64,000 nucleotides of DNA, taken from assembly GCA_028023455.1 (NCBI GenBank), contig JAQFVV010012442.1, forward strand, positions 1 to 64,000, read 5' to 3'. The translations under genes were made by a program, and so were the position numbers. Origin of the DNA: Epiperipatus broadwayi (Eukaryota > Onychophora > Udeonychophora > Euonychophora > Peripatidae). The first letter of the stretch is position 1. Each line of letters starts with the position of its first letter. Shown piece by piece: positions 15,152 to 27,726 of this stretch. Below the pieces are notes generated by a model. The model searched no databases and was not told where the DNA came from. It worked only from the letters and a program-made list of their open reading frames with translations.

Positions 15152-16092
15152 CTGGTAAATCAGCAAAGATAAAATATATAATTTTCTCTTATAATATTAA
15201 TCATATATTTATTTCACAATGGGAAAGGAGTCTAATGTAATTTCTTTTTTGCTGCATTTGTCACCAGAAAAGAAAATATAAGATTTTCAAATTTCAGAAA
15301 ATATATACACATAGACATTTGCTTACATTTTTTATCATTTTATCATACTATTCAATATTTTCTTCTGTAGTCAAAACCATCTTCACTTAAGCAATAAAAT
15401 TTTCAGATCAATTATATCTCAAACAACAATTAATGAGTATACATAGTGTTTCATTAAAAACTAAATACATAATAAATATGGCTTTAATAATATATTCAAT
15501 AATCCACTAAATTAAATTTAGAGACAGGGTGTCTGTATCAAAGCACAACTGTGACAAAAATAAATGATCTTCAATATATGGATTTTATGCTGAACCATCT
15601 CTGAAAAAGATATACAATCAAAGCCCAGCTTATATTAAGATAGCAATCCTTCAAACATTAATGAACCAGCTTCAATCTTCTCAACTCTCCAACATTTCAT
15701 TCAACCATTTCATTGAATATCCAAGGATGGAATACCCAAACACATTTCTGATACCAATATTAGTATTGTGACCATGTTGACCTTAAGTCAATATGATCCC
15801 TTGCCCATAGGATTTTAATATATGAATTTAATTATATAAAAGAGGGATGGGCAGAATACAGGCTAAATATGTAATATATAAATATATTTATATTGTGTAT
15901 ACATGACTTAATGTAATAATAAGTGGCTTGACAATTGACTATGACTCATGTTATTTGCTTATTATTAAGAATAACTGTTAATTATTAATATAAACCAAAT
16001 AATCACTTCAGACATAACATATTGTTGCAATTGTCATAGCAATTCCAAAGTTACATTGCAATTATATTTTGTAAAATAATGTGTATGCTTAT

Positions 16093-16093
<1 letters not shown>

Positions 16094-16124
<31 letters not shown>

Positions 16125-16128
16125 CGGA

Positions 16129-16205
<77 letters not shown>
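16094..16205. repeat. Compound (CA)n/(TA)n microsatellite
   Basis: Alternating blocks: (AC)n 16094-16123, (TA)n 16129-16149, (AC)n 16150-16169, (AT)n to 16205. Confidence 0.95.
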
Positions 16206-16207
<2 letters not shown>

Positions 16208-16300
16208 AATGAGGAATGAAACATAATTATGGAGAAAGAGACTATGGGAATAAAGATTTTATTTATTCTGTAAATAAGTGCTGGTATATTCATTTAATTA

Positions 16301-16379
16301 ATTGCCCTGAAAATAACTCCAATATATATATATATATATATATTGGATATATATTCAGGGCAATACTATTTATTAGTGA

Positions 16380-16419
<40 letters not shown>

Positions 16420-16434
16420 TCACTAATAAATAGT
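16301..16434. repeat. Two successive inverted repeats with (TA)n hinges
   Basis: First fold-back: ATTGCCCTGA...CCAATATA (16301-16326) against TATTGG...CAGGGCAAT (16341-16364). Second: left arm 16365-16386 and right arm 16413-16434 are exact reverse complements over 22 bp around another TA tract. Both look like TA-seeded fold-backs. Confidence 0.8.
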
Positions 16435-17486
16435 GTTCCATATAAAATTGTTGTTTGCAATTATTTAAATAACATGTGGATTTCAAAATTAATTCTATTT
16501 AAAAGTTAAGTAAAATAATTCATAAAAAGTTCAAAAATTTTAAAGAAAAAAGGGTTTTTTTCAAAAAAAATAATTAAAGGTTTAATAAAGAGAAGTTTAA
16601 TCTATAAAAGTTTAAAGAGTTTTATTATTAGTTTAAAACAGTTTGATAAAAGTCAACTCTTAAAGTTTTACAAATTAAAGAATAAATAGATGGCTGAGAA
16701 AATTTAAAATAAAAAAAAGAGAAATTTTAAAAACTAAAAAAAATTATCTTTTCATTTATTTAAAATAAAATAAATGTGTGTGCATAAATAAGATTTTTTT
16801 ATAACAAGTTGATTTTAAAAATAAAGAAAGTAATAAAAAGTCTGTGTTGAAAAATTAAAATATGAAAGTTAAATATTAAAAAAATAAATAAAAGTTTATA
16901 TGTAAAACAAATCCCTCAAAATTGCATATATTCATAAGATACATAAAAACAGGATTAGCAATGGCTACTAATTAAAGTCCACAAACAGCAAAATTAATTA
17001 AATACTTCTCAAGAATTTAATGAAAGCATTGAATGAATTTAAAACTAATTAAAAGAATAACAACAGGGTCATCATATAAATAGCTTCAAAGCTTTTGTTA
17101 AGCAGTTATTCACCTATCTAAATTCAATCACATATTAGACTTTTGTAATGAATACAATGCAGTGTTAATCAGTTTTGGACATGCAATGAACTCCAACCTC
17201 CATCCACAAAAACATCAGCAGTCTGCCCATTTCATAATTTAAAGCTGCCAGCATTGATTAACTGCCTAAACCAAAGTAACTCAGGACCACAACAGAAGCC
17301 TAAAATTCAACCAGTTGGTAAAACACACATGCAGCAGTAAACAGTGAGAAGTAACCACATTAAAAATCCTATAGGTAATATTTTCTTATTTCAATTCCTG
17401 ATATTACTTAATGTAGCCATTGCAATCTTTGAGTATTTTCAGAACCAGCATAAAATTAACTATTTATGTGCAGGTTTAGTGTAATA

Positions 17487-18106
17487 AATGATATTGATAG
17501 AACTTTTTCAAACATACATACATCTTATGATAAAATGCTTTATGTTTACATTATATTATATTGTGTGTTTATTAAGAATATGTGTGTGGTAATTATATCA
17601 TATCATTGCTTATGTTAATTAGGAAATTTCTAAAATTAATTTATATAGTATATTGAACATTTTATTTAATGATATTGATAGAACTTTTTCAAATATACAT
17701 ATATCTTATGATAAAATTTATGTGCACATTTTAATGCCTTGTTCTTATTTAAATGCTTTATGTTTATATTAAATTATATTGTGTGTTTATTAAGAATATG
17801 TGTGTGGTAATTATATCATATCATTGCTTATGTTAATTAGGAAATTTCTAAAATTAATTTATATAGTATATTGAACATTTTTATTTAATGATATTGATAG
17901 AACTTTTTCTAATATACATACATCTTATGATAAAATTTATGTGCACATTTTAATGCCTTGTTCTTATTTAAATGCTTTATGTTTACATTATATTATATTG
18001 TGTGTTTATTAAGAATATGTGTGTGGTAATTATATCATATAATTGCTTATGTAAATTAGGAAATTTCTAAAATTAATTTATATAGTATATTGAACATTTT
18101 ATTTAA
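17487..18106. repeat. About 219-bp tandem repeat, three copies
   Basis: Copies start at about 17487, 17668 and 17887 with ATGATATTGATAGAAC. The first lacks a segment of about 40 bp (TTTATGTGCACATTTTAATG and following) that the other two have. Copies are about 95% alike by eye. No coding capacity. Confidence 0.85.
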
Positions 18107-18109
18107 AAT

Positions 18110-20990
18110 AAGGTATTTGTATTTGTCAGTCAATTTTTTTAATATATCACTAAGAACAGCTTAGCAAAGATGTTGGACACCTAATTTATTCCATTTGTTT
18201 ACATTGAGTTAGTTTGGGGTTTCTTAGGCACTGAGTTAATTACTGTTATTCTGGGCCAATAAACTACTTGTAGGTTACTGATACCCTCTGGATATTATGA
18301 TTCTCTGCATAAAGAACCAGCATGGTGTAATAATTAAATTGCTGTTGGAGTAGATTGAACATATAATAATAATTGTTTCATTTTTTTTTCACATATAAGT
18401 AAGTCTTACAATTTTGCTTTTCACAATTTCTACTTTATTATAAAAAGTAAACATTAAGCTACATTTTGTTTTCTATTCGATCTACTACCCAGACCCAGTT
18501 ATATATATATATATATATATACCTTCTGAATGGTGGGAACAAGTAATTAAATCATACTGTGTCAGTGGTGAATAACTGCATTTAACTAAAAAAAGTGAAA
18601 TAGCACTAAAATTTTTATTATTTTTTGTAAATGGTCTAAAACCTTATGTGAGAGTTGCTTATGAATGTTAGTTGGGAATATTTATAAGCATTTAGTATTA
18701 TTATTATATTTGATTAAATATTTAATGCCAGAAAGGGGGGATGTATTATTGCAGGAATTGTTGATATGCAAGTTAAGTTGATGTAAATTTGTTTTATTTA
18801 TTTGTATAATAGTGTTTTGTATGTGTTTAGATGTTTTAATCACGAAATATGTTTAACCAACAGCCATAATAGACATATTTTAGTCAGGATAATTTAGCAT
18901 TCATATAGTATCATATGTGTATCTGAGTATGTCTGTATCACCTTCCCAACTTTATTTTTCTTATTTAATTACATAATAGAATTTCACACTTTACAATAAA
19001 ACATTTTAAATTACAGCAAATATCTCTAATAACAGATGTAAATATATTTTGAGTAATTAAAAGATATGTGGATTAGTGAATTGTTTGACAAATTAAATTG
19101 TGTTAATCAACCATTTTATTTACTAACTAATTAATATTCATTTATTTCAATAGTGTAATTTTTTTTTTAATTTGTTTTATTTGGTTTGATTTAATTCAAA
19201 AAATCAAAACAATTTTTTTTCAAGAAAATATTTCTTGAATATATGTTCTTTAATTAACTGATTGCAAAGGGTGGGGCTATCCTTTGGAGAATAAAATGAC
19301 CTCTTGATTGATAGAAAGGAGATGTACTTAAGTGATAGTCATTATTATTCATTCAGTCATTCATCGATTATCTGCCATTGTTATATACTCTGCTTCTGTC
19401 ACTAAATCTTTGGGCATTTTTTAATCTCTTCCAGAAATCAAGTCAGTTAAACTACAAAGTGTAAATTTTAAACATTATTTTCTTTATAAAATTCAGTGTG
19501 GGAATTCTAGCTACCAGACAGCTTTAAGGAACTATGTTAGGTTAACTTATACAAAATGTATATTTTCTTCATTTTCTCCACTCAGTTAAACCTCGAACTA
19601 ACCCTATCATTTTAAAATGTATTTATATGCTGATAACCTTAAACAACTTTGCTTGACTGACTATCATTATTATTAAAAAATGAAATTGTGTGAAATTTAT
19701 AATATTTTAAGAACATTGTGTGAACATTATAAACCTTAGGGAAATTTATGAAGGACTGCTCAACAAAACCTACCATAGACTTGAAGTTTCAATTTTCTTC
19801 TTATTATGTTAAAGTTAAGTTTAAAATGAAAGGATGCATATGTAATTTATTTTGCTATATTTTGGACTACTATGTGATAATATTTGTGCTTATTATTATT
19901 CATACTTATAAAATATTTTATTAAAGAAATGAATGTGTTGCTTACCAATAATTTACTAATTACTAGTGTTTATTTAATGTGTACATGTTTAAGTCAAGTA
20001 TAAGCACATTAACATTATATATTTTTTGTACTCCTTGACGTAATAGATGGAAATAATTAAAGATCAAAATTTATAAGAGGTCAAAATTGTTGTTAAATGA
20101 TCGAGTTTGGAATAATGAAGATTAAATAAAAATAGTAATAATGTTTTATAATTTTTTTTTAAGTTGTAACAATTGGTTTTCAGCTAGCAAGAGGCAATCT
20201 ACCAGCCTTTCTCTTTACTTGTGTTTTAACGTCAGAATGGTGAAGGGATATAAATAAAAAAGTCTTTTATTTTAAACATAATCTAAAATCTTTTTTAATT
20301 TGGATGGACAAAAACTGGAAAGTTAATCTTTAATTCTTAATTAGCAGAAATGAACTAGTGATTTAATTTATGTCATTAGGAAATTATGAAATTAAAAAAT
20401 TATAAAATTTTCCATCAAGATGTCTATTCAGAGAATGATGGCATATATTACTCTTTCATGGATTTATATACATTCAGAAGAGATAATTGTATGTGCTTGT
20501 TTTATCCAAGCAGCATGAACTGTATTAATATTAACAGAGTGTGTGAAAAAAGGGCATTATACATAAAGATTGACATTTTCTAAACTCTTAACTGAAGATA
20601 AAATGCTTTCAGGATAAATATATTTTATTTTGATTCACATGATTTTTTTTTTTTTTTTGCTTTTATCTTTTCTATTTGAAATTTTATGTTTTGTAATATT
20701 TTTATTGTATATTGAAGATTCATTTTTCAACTTTGATCACCTGCAATTTAAAAGTTGTAGCAGTGGGTGGATACATATCATATGTTGATATAATTTTAAA
20801 AAGGAATCATAGTCAATTAATATGTATTATTTTTTTAATAAAATTAAATTTACAGATTCCTCTGGAAATTCAACATTGATCCATCAAGATGACCTCAATT
20901 GAGGTTTTTATATATTTAACATTGAGGGCAAACTTTAAGACAGACAAAAGTATATTATTTACTAATAAGTTGTACTAATATTTACTTCTA
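18110..20990. other. AT-rich stretch without recognisable genes
   Basis: Contains a short (TA)n at 18499-18520 and several homopolymer runs. A 65-codon plus-strand frame at 20386-20583 has four Cys but no recognisable motif; I leave it uncalled. Confidence 0.5.
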
Positions 20991-21058
20991 CTTTTGTTTT
21001 ATTTCTGAGTGCACAATTAACCCACTGGAATAAAAGCTCTGTTTTGTATCTATTTACC

Positions 21059-22205
21059 CTAGCTTAAAAATAGCACTCTAATAACTACATCATGCATCGA
21101 TAAATTTGCAAAATACTCATTAAACCGATCAGCTAAATATTTTTCTTTATTCTGTAACTCAATTAAACTTTCATTATATTTAATACATTTAATACGATCA
21201 GGAGAAGATTTTTTAATCAAAGAATTTATTGTTCTCCATTTCAAAGAAACATTTTTATCACCAAGAAATTCTTGATAATATCTAAACGTCAACTTTCTAA
21301 TATCAGACTTAATTTCAACATTAAGTTTTTTAAAAAAACATCTGATAAGTCATCCAAAGCTTTTAACACATTTCTCTGATTAATTTTACAAACCATCGTG
21401 TCTTTCACCCAAAGAGATATTCTTCTATTCTTACTTGTCAATTTTAAATGAAACTTTGCGTTAGCAATTAAATATAAACAAATAGCTTGGACCCCCAAAA
21501 ATGCATCATTAACGTTATCTATCATAAAAATCCCATTCAATTCTGAACAGATAATAAATAATTCAATTTACAAAAAGATAATTTCTCAACATATGCACAA
21601 ACATTAATATTATCCATACAATTCAATATTTTAAATTCGGTAGCAAAATGATCTGTAAGAAATAATTTAGAAAGAGACAAATCAGAAAATAAACTGTGAC
21701 TTAATCTAACAAAATTATGATCTAAAAGAGATTGAGATATAGGAGTTATACACGTAGGTGAAAAAAGCGTTTGACTAAATCCATAGCTATAAAGTAAATT
21801 TAAGTAATCTATAGTAGACTTACTAGCATTATTTAACAAATCAATATTTAGATCACCCATTAAAACAGCAGATTCTAAATCCAAATCTAATAACAAGGAA
21901 TCAAATTCAGTAACAAAATACAAAACTTTACTTGTACATGATTTATATATAGCCAAAATAGAAAGCACAAATTTAGGAAGTCTAAAAGTTAATAAAATAC
22001 ATTTTGCAGTATTAAAAGTATGAAAGAAAAGTCTAAACCGGATTTTATAAAAACCATAACACCACCCGATCGTAAATGCATACGAGGAGAAAGTATACTC
22101 GTATAGCCATTCAAACTATATAAATTTTGTTTTTGTAAAGAAATCCAAGTTTCCGTTAAAATAATTATATCAAAATGAAATAAAGGAAAATTATTTAAAT
22201 AAACC
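21059..22205 (-). pseudogene. LINE ORF2 endonuclease region (CR1/Jockey-like), decayed
   Basis: Read on the minus strand across frameshifts, the translation follows an apurinic-type LINE endonuclease: FDIIILTETW with the catalytic Glu (about 22185), then GYTSI...RSGGVMVFIKS, then GDLNIDLLN (about 21860-21835), SLLDHNFVRL (the IDHIF-type motif, about 21730) and TDHFATEF (the SDH-type His motif, about 21645). A linker follows, ending LADRFNEYFANL (about 21120), which in this class precedes the reverse transcriptase. The reverse transcriptase itself is missing. Several frameshifts and stops make it inactive. Confidence 0.8.
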
Positions 22206-22317
22206 AGAAGATATCAAAATGACATCTAATGATACGTATATTTAAATGAAATAATTTAAGTGAAGCAAAATCTTTTTTCTGTGAAATCATATCAGAATTT
22301 AATATAATAAATAAATT

Positions 22318-23225
22318 TCAGAATGACTCCAAATCACTTTCATTTCTATTTAAAACACGAGGAGAATTATAATCTTTTCTCACATAAACCCATCCATTAT
22401 GAATGAAAGCAAAATGTTGACCAGAATGTAACTTCTGTTTCACCAACCATAAAAGCCTTCTATTGAATGGAGTTAAATGCTGATTAATATAAATATGTTT
22501 ATTGTTATTAACTCCAGGCAAAATTTGAGATACTGTTAAAAAGGATTATTTATTTTTTTATTAAAAACTGTATGGCTGAATTACATGATTTAAATCAAGC
22601 TACAACAAAACCTGAAGCTGTTGATTTATTTTTTGTATGAAAAACATTTTCCAAATCAATAGCGACATCTGAAATACCGAGCTTGATCACCATGTTAGTT
22701 ATAATTAACGGCAAATTTTCATTTTCTTATTAAGGCAAACCCTGTATTTCAATTTCATGATCCAGATTAAATTATTCCATAGAATGCAATTTATCATTGA
22801 GTAACAAAATCTCATTCTCATTTGAAGTACAAGAATTAGAAAGCCAAATTATTTCTTGATTATTACGATCCACATTTTCATGTAAAAAAACAACTTCTCC
22901 CCGCAAATTAGCAACTGCTTGAGATAACACTGAAACTGTATTGTGAATTACTGGCAATAATTTTAATTTATCCAAAATCTCCTCAAAAATTAAATCAGGT
23001 GATTTTTTAGCAGTCATAGACGAATCCAAAACATCGCTAGCCTTAGAAAAACAAGCAGCACACTTCTATTCCTGTTTTTTTTTTTTTTTTATAGACATTC
23101 CTCGGTAAGTAGTATCACTCAAAGATGCACATATAAAGTGCAAACTGGACGTACAATCAAAGCAGGATATGAAATTACCATTTTTTGGTAAAAGTTATTT
23201 ACAAATAGAACATGAATCCATCATT
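22318..23225 (-). pseudogene. LINE ORF1 (zinc finger, coiled coil, C-terminal domain), decayed
   Basis: On the minus strand a frame starting MDSCSICK at about 23221 shows a PHD-like pattern: C-x2-C, then CFDC, then HFIC, typical of CR1/L2/Jockey-type ORF1. It has an early stop and a frame change at the T-run near 23075-23090. Then follows a coiled-coil segment (23029-22772, MDSSMTAKKSPDLIFEEILD and on) and a conserved C-terminal piece (22521-22318) with LTPFNRRLLWLVKQKL and VYVRKDYNSPRVL, characteristic of the ORF1 terminal domain in this group. It lies directly upstream of the endonuclease. Confidence 0.75.
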
Positions 23226-23289
23226 AAAAATTTAAAAAGTTAAAAAATCAAGAGAACAAGAAAAACACGTCTTTACACTAGAAAAACGG

Positions 23290-23401
<112 letters not shown>

Positions 23402-25915
23402 TTTTAAAACTGATAAAGTTTAAACAATTTTAAATTAAAATTTAGTATACATTATCTTTTTAATTAATTTATAGAAAGATATTTTAATAATAGTATTTTT
23501 CCTAAAATAGTATTATCATTACCATTTATAAAAATATATCTTTTTTTTTTTTGTTTATTTTACCAGAATTCAGTGCAGAAATAATTAATCTTTTAAAGAA
23601 CTACTGTACAATAAAATACTACGATTTACTTTTTTCCTATTGTAATTTTTACTTAGATCTGACACTATTTATACAGGTAAATGTGTCTACATTTATTAAA
23701 ATCACTTATGATAAAAACACATAACAGGTAAAAGAAAAATAATTACAGATAAAATATGTGTATTCCCTATCAACACTGAATTCTTTTTTTAAGTCTCATA
23801 TATTAAATTATTTATACAAGTTATACGTGTACCAAAATACACACGTATTTATATGTAAAACGGATCATTTTAATGTTTATCGATTTATTTTAAAATAGTT
23901 TGCTTTCACCACTTGCTTTTAATTAATTAAATCGAAAACAAGTAAGCTTACTAATTACATTCATGTTGCTTCTATATTAATTATTTTAATGTTCCTTCTA
24001 AAAGCAGAGATTTAATTATGTTGTTGTCTTATAGTAATCCCTGGGTAGAATTCTTAGATTAGATTGAGCTGGAGATTAATATTTACTCTGCCTTAGGCAT
24101 AGAGTTCAACAACAAAAAAGTGTCTAGCGGGAAATGTTGGAGGTATAAATAGTCCCATCAAATTAGAGGCTAGTTACTTATTCTTGACTAAACAAGCTGT
24201 TTCCCAATTATAAATCAGAATTGTTTTTACATACTTTGATTGCAGCCTGTTGAGATCCAGAGTTTTGGTAGCAGTTAAGAAATTTAATATCTTCAAATTC
24301 ACAGATGTCAAATAATGTATCTGTTGTCATCATCAGAATGGTGTGCTTACTTAACAAAGGATGGATCCCTAACTTCCAAATCTGCTACAGTAATGCCATA
24401 ATCCTTAAGAAGAAGCTGGAACCACTTTACATCTACCTTGCCATTGTCAAAGAGCCAGAAAATGAACTAGAATAATAGTGCACACTCTTCTTGAACTGTG
24501 CTTTGTTGTAAGGTAAAAAGTTTCTTTTATAACTACCAGGGCAAATTTCATTAAATTTCTGCTCAATCTAATTATAAATCTGTATTCATAAGCAATATTT
24601 GGCCTCATGTGTAATATTTTCTGTGTTTTTTTATAGTTTGTAGGGTGTCTTGGAATCTTAGTTTTAAGATTCCAAATTTGCTTTCAATTTTTGTTTATTG
24701 GAGAGTGACAAGTGAGTTTTTTTTATATCTTAATGCCTAAAACTTTTTATAAATGCTTTGAGAGTCATGTATATTTTAAATGCTTACCTGTAATTATTTT
24801 AGTAACCAATAATTAATTTTTAAATACTGTGTTTGCACTTTTGCAAAACACCAAAATTTTTTGGCTGGTGACTTGATTTTCCTAGTTTTCTGCAGGTGGG
24901 GATTTAGTTTTTTCGTTTTCTGTGTTCCTGAAAGCAGAAACTAGAATTGTTTTTGCTTTATGATTTTATATGTTGCCAGCAGGAAGATAATATTTATCCC
25001 CTTGTAAATTACAAGTGAGATAGACTTTTGCTGCTAAAGTATTTAAAGCTTTAACATTTTTATGCTCATGTGCACTCTCCGATAGAATTATTTTGTATAT
25101 ACATGTAGCTTTAAATTTATCAGAACATGTACTCAGAAATTGTTTCATGAATTTATTTCTTAATTATCATTATTTGTAATCCATTTTCTTTAATTGCTGG
25201 GGCAGACATAACTGGTTTTCCAATGATTTACTTGTCTCCTATTGAAACATTTAATTACGATTCTTAGAGTACTTTTTGCCAATTGTTTGGTTGGGATTCA
25301 CCAGTTTTACATGTTTTCCTTTCATTTTCAATTATATTTTTTGGTTGTTTTTGAGATAAATCAATCACCTTTATTTTAAACATAATAATTGGTGCATCTT
25401 CTACTGACATATGACATTGAGGGTCCGACACCTTTTTTGGACCTCGGAAAGCTCGCCAGCACTGTTTTTTGTTGATTTATTTCAAGAACGTATTGTTTAA
25501 GTACCTGTGAATGGGAAAATCAATGTTTGGGTGAATTCTCTGCTGAATGAAATTTGCTTCCTACCTTTATAATTCGTTTATTGAAATATCAGTAGATCTT
25601 CAAGAGCATTTCATTAGCCATTCTGGTACATGCCTAAGCTAATCCTATTTTTGTGTCATAAACTGATGCTCCCAATTTATTTTCTCTTAAATATTTTTTT
25701 TTAATATATTTAAACTTAATTTGGCTGATGTTTGCCTTTGTGCTTTTATTTCTCAATTGTCTAAACAATTTTAAGATCTCTTGTTTTTCCCTGAGTCTAG
25801 TTGGCACAAACCATCATCATCATCCATTCTGATCACAGGAAATAAATTGTCCAGATACATAGTGGTCTGGTGGCGCCCTCTGTGTCAGAATGGATTGAAT
25901 TTCTGGTACAATATA
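23402..25915. other. Stretch without firm genes; possible decayed coding traces
   Basis: No intact gene. Minus-strand frames between about 25440 and 24340 give protein-like pieces (for example VKWFQLLLKDYGITVADLEV near 24430-24370 and a 60-codon frame at 24966-25148) broken by many stops; I cannot name a family. Confidence 0.3.
24144..24152 (+). promoter_or_regulatory. TATA-box-like site TATAAATAG
   Basis: GGTATAAATAG in a locally less AT-rich context. It could belong to an LTR or an unrecognised promoter; nothing downstream confirms a transcript. Confidence 0.2.
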
Positions 25916-25921
25916 TATATA

Positions 25922-26300
25922 TATCAATAGATGGAGCTTTACCAAGACCTCCAAACAAGCATATTCTGTTTACATAAATGTCAGAGTCAATATTCACTGT
26001 CTCTTTCATTTTGCTCCAGTCTCAGATCAGCTGATTTCAAGCTTATTTACTCTCATCAGTGAAGGGATAGGAGTTATAAAACTAGACCTAAAAATTGACT
26101 CCAAGCGTTTATGCAAAATGTTTCTATCAGTTTTCAAGCATGAAATTTTTAGACACATTAATGTCTTCAAACTCAGCCTATCAAACACGATAGCTATATG
26201 GGTCTGATTTCAGTTCAGTTTCTCCAGATAGTAAAAGTTTCGGCAATCTATATCATTGCAAGAAAACTTTAAAGGTATATTTATGAAAAAGAAAAACAAG
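25922..26300 (-). mobile_element. Inverted terminal-repeat copy of a Penelope-like element (family A)
   Basis: Reverse-complement copy of the repeat unit that follows in direct orientation from 26301. It starts at a short (TA)n and meets the direct copies head to head. An inverted, partial terminal repeat at the 5' side is a known feature of Penelope-like elements. It carries a hammerhead motif (26021-26066). Confidence 0.75.
26021..26066 (-). ncRNA. Hammerhead ribozyme motif, family A inverted copy (degenerate)
   Basis: On the minus strand: CCCTTCA (stem I), CTGATGA, stem II GAGT...AGCTT, GAAA, then ATC-AGCT-GAT as a 3-bp stem III, C as cleavage base, then TGAG. The first three base pairs of stem I are kept plus one G-U, but the outer part is mutated (ACTGG instead of GGTGG). 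Confidence 0.55.
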
Positions 26301-26586
26301 TTTATGTAAACAGAATATGCTTGTTTGGAGGTCTTCGTAAAGCTCCATCTATTGATCATTAATACAAGTGATAGCAGGATTTTACGTATATAAAATTTGT
26401 TTTTCTTTTTCATAAATGTTACTATGTGGAAAAACTGAACTGAAATCAGACCCATATAGCTATCGTGTTTGATAGGCTGAGTTTGAAGACATTAACGTGT
26501 CTAAAAAATTCATACTTGCAAACTGATAGAAACATTTTGAATAAACGCTTGGAGTCAGTTTTTAGGTCTAGTTTTATAACTCCTAT

Positions 26587-26634
26587 CCCGTCACTGATGA
26601 GAGAAATTCAGCTTGAAATCAGCTGATCTGAGTG
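26587..26634 (+). ncRNA. Hammerhead ribozyme motif, family A copy 1
   Basis: Core CTGATGA at 26594-26600, stem II 26601-26614, GAAA 26615-26618, minimal stem III (ATC-AGCT-GAT), predicted cleavage after C26628, stem I 3' strand from 26629 (TGAGTG) facing CCCGTCA. Stem II is weakened by a change (gagaaattcagctt). Confidence 0.6.
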
Positions 26635-27003
26635 TGGAGCAAAATGAAAGAGACAGTGAATATTGACTCTGACGTTTATATAAACAGAATACGCTTGTTT
26701 GGAGGTCTTGGTAAAGCTCCATCTATTGATCATTAATACAAGCGATAGCAGGTCTTTATGTATATAAAACTTGTTTTTCTTTTTCATAAATGTACCTTTA
26801 AAGTTTTCTTGCAATGATATAGATTGCAGAAACTTTTACTATGTGGAGAAACTGAACTGAAATCAGACCCATATAGCTATCGTGTTTGATAGGCTGAGTT
26901 TGAAGACATTAACGTGTCTAAAAAATTCATGCTTGCAAACTGATAGAAACATTTTGCATAAACGCTTGGAGTCAGTTTTTAGGTCTAGTTTTATAATGCC
27001 TAT

Positions 27004-27040
27004 CCCTTCACTGATGAGAGCAAATCAGCTGATCTGAGGG
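27004..27040 (+). ncRNA. Hammerhead remnant, family A copy 2 (GAAA box deleted)
   Basis: Stem I and CTGATGA are present, but 12 bp with the GAAA box are missing. In the intact copies AAATCAGCT occurs twice around this segment; loss between the two copies explains the deletion. Not a functional ribozyme. Confidence 0.7.
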
Positions 27041-27409
27041 TGGAGCAAAATGAAAGAGACAGTGAATATTGACTCTGACATTTATGTAAACAGAATATTC
27101 TTGTTTGGAGGTCTTGGTAAAGCTCCATCTATTGATCATTAATACAAGCGATAGCAGGTTTTTACGTATATAAAACTTGTTTTTCTTTTTCATAAATGTA
27201 CCTTTAAAGTTTTCTTGCAATGATATAGATTGCAGAAACTTTTACTATGTGGAAAAACTGAACTGAAATCAGACCCATATAGCTATCGTGTTTGATAGTC
27301 TGAGTTTGAAGACATTAACGTGTCTAAAAAATTCATGCTTGCAAACTGATAGAAACATTTTGCATAAACCCTTGGAGACAGTTTTTAGGTCTAGTTTTAT
27401 AACTCCTAT

Positions 27410-27457
27410 CCCTTCACTGATGAGAGCAAATCAGATTGAAATCAGCTGATCTGAGGG
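27410..27457 (+). ncRNA. Hammerhead ribozyme motif, family A copy 3
   Basis: CCCTTCA (27410-27416), CTGATGA (27417-27423), stem II 27424-27437, GAAA 27438-27441, stem III ATC-AGCT-GAT to 27450, cleavage expected after C27451, TGAGGG (27452-27457) pairing with CCTTCA of stem I (five Watson-Crick pairs plus one G-U). Stem II has one change from the consensus (CAGATT for CAGCTT). Confidence 0.75.
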
Positions 27458-27601
27458 TAGAGCAAAATGAAAGAGACAGTGAATATTGACTCTGATGTTT
27501 ATGTAAACAAAATATGCTTGTTTGGAGGTCTTAGTAAAGCTCCATCTATTGATCATTAATACAAGCGATAGCAGGTTTTTACATATATAAAACTTGTTTT
27601 T

Positions 27602-27710
<109 letters not shown>

Positions 27711-27726
27711 TCATCATCACCCAACT

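Noticed and set aside
20386-20583. 65-codon plus-strand frame with four Cys
   Set aside because: No splice-site or domain support, and length is within chance expectation.
24340-25440. Protein-like minus-strand pieces (VKWFQLLLKDYGITVADLEV; KATCIYKIILSESAHEHKNV)
   Set aside because: Broken by many stops and frame changes, and no family is recognisable; kept only as a note in the stretch description.
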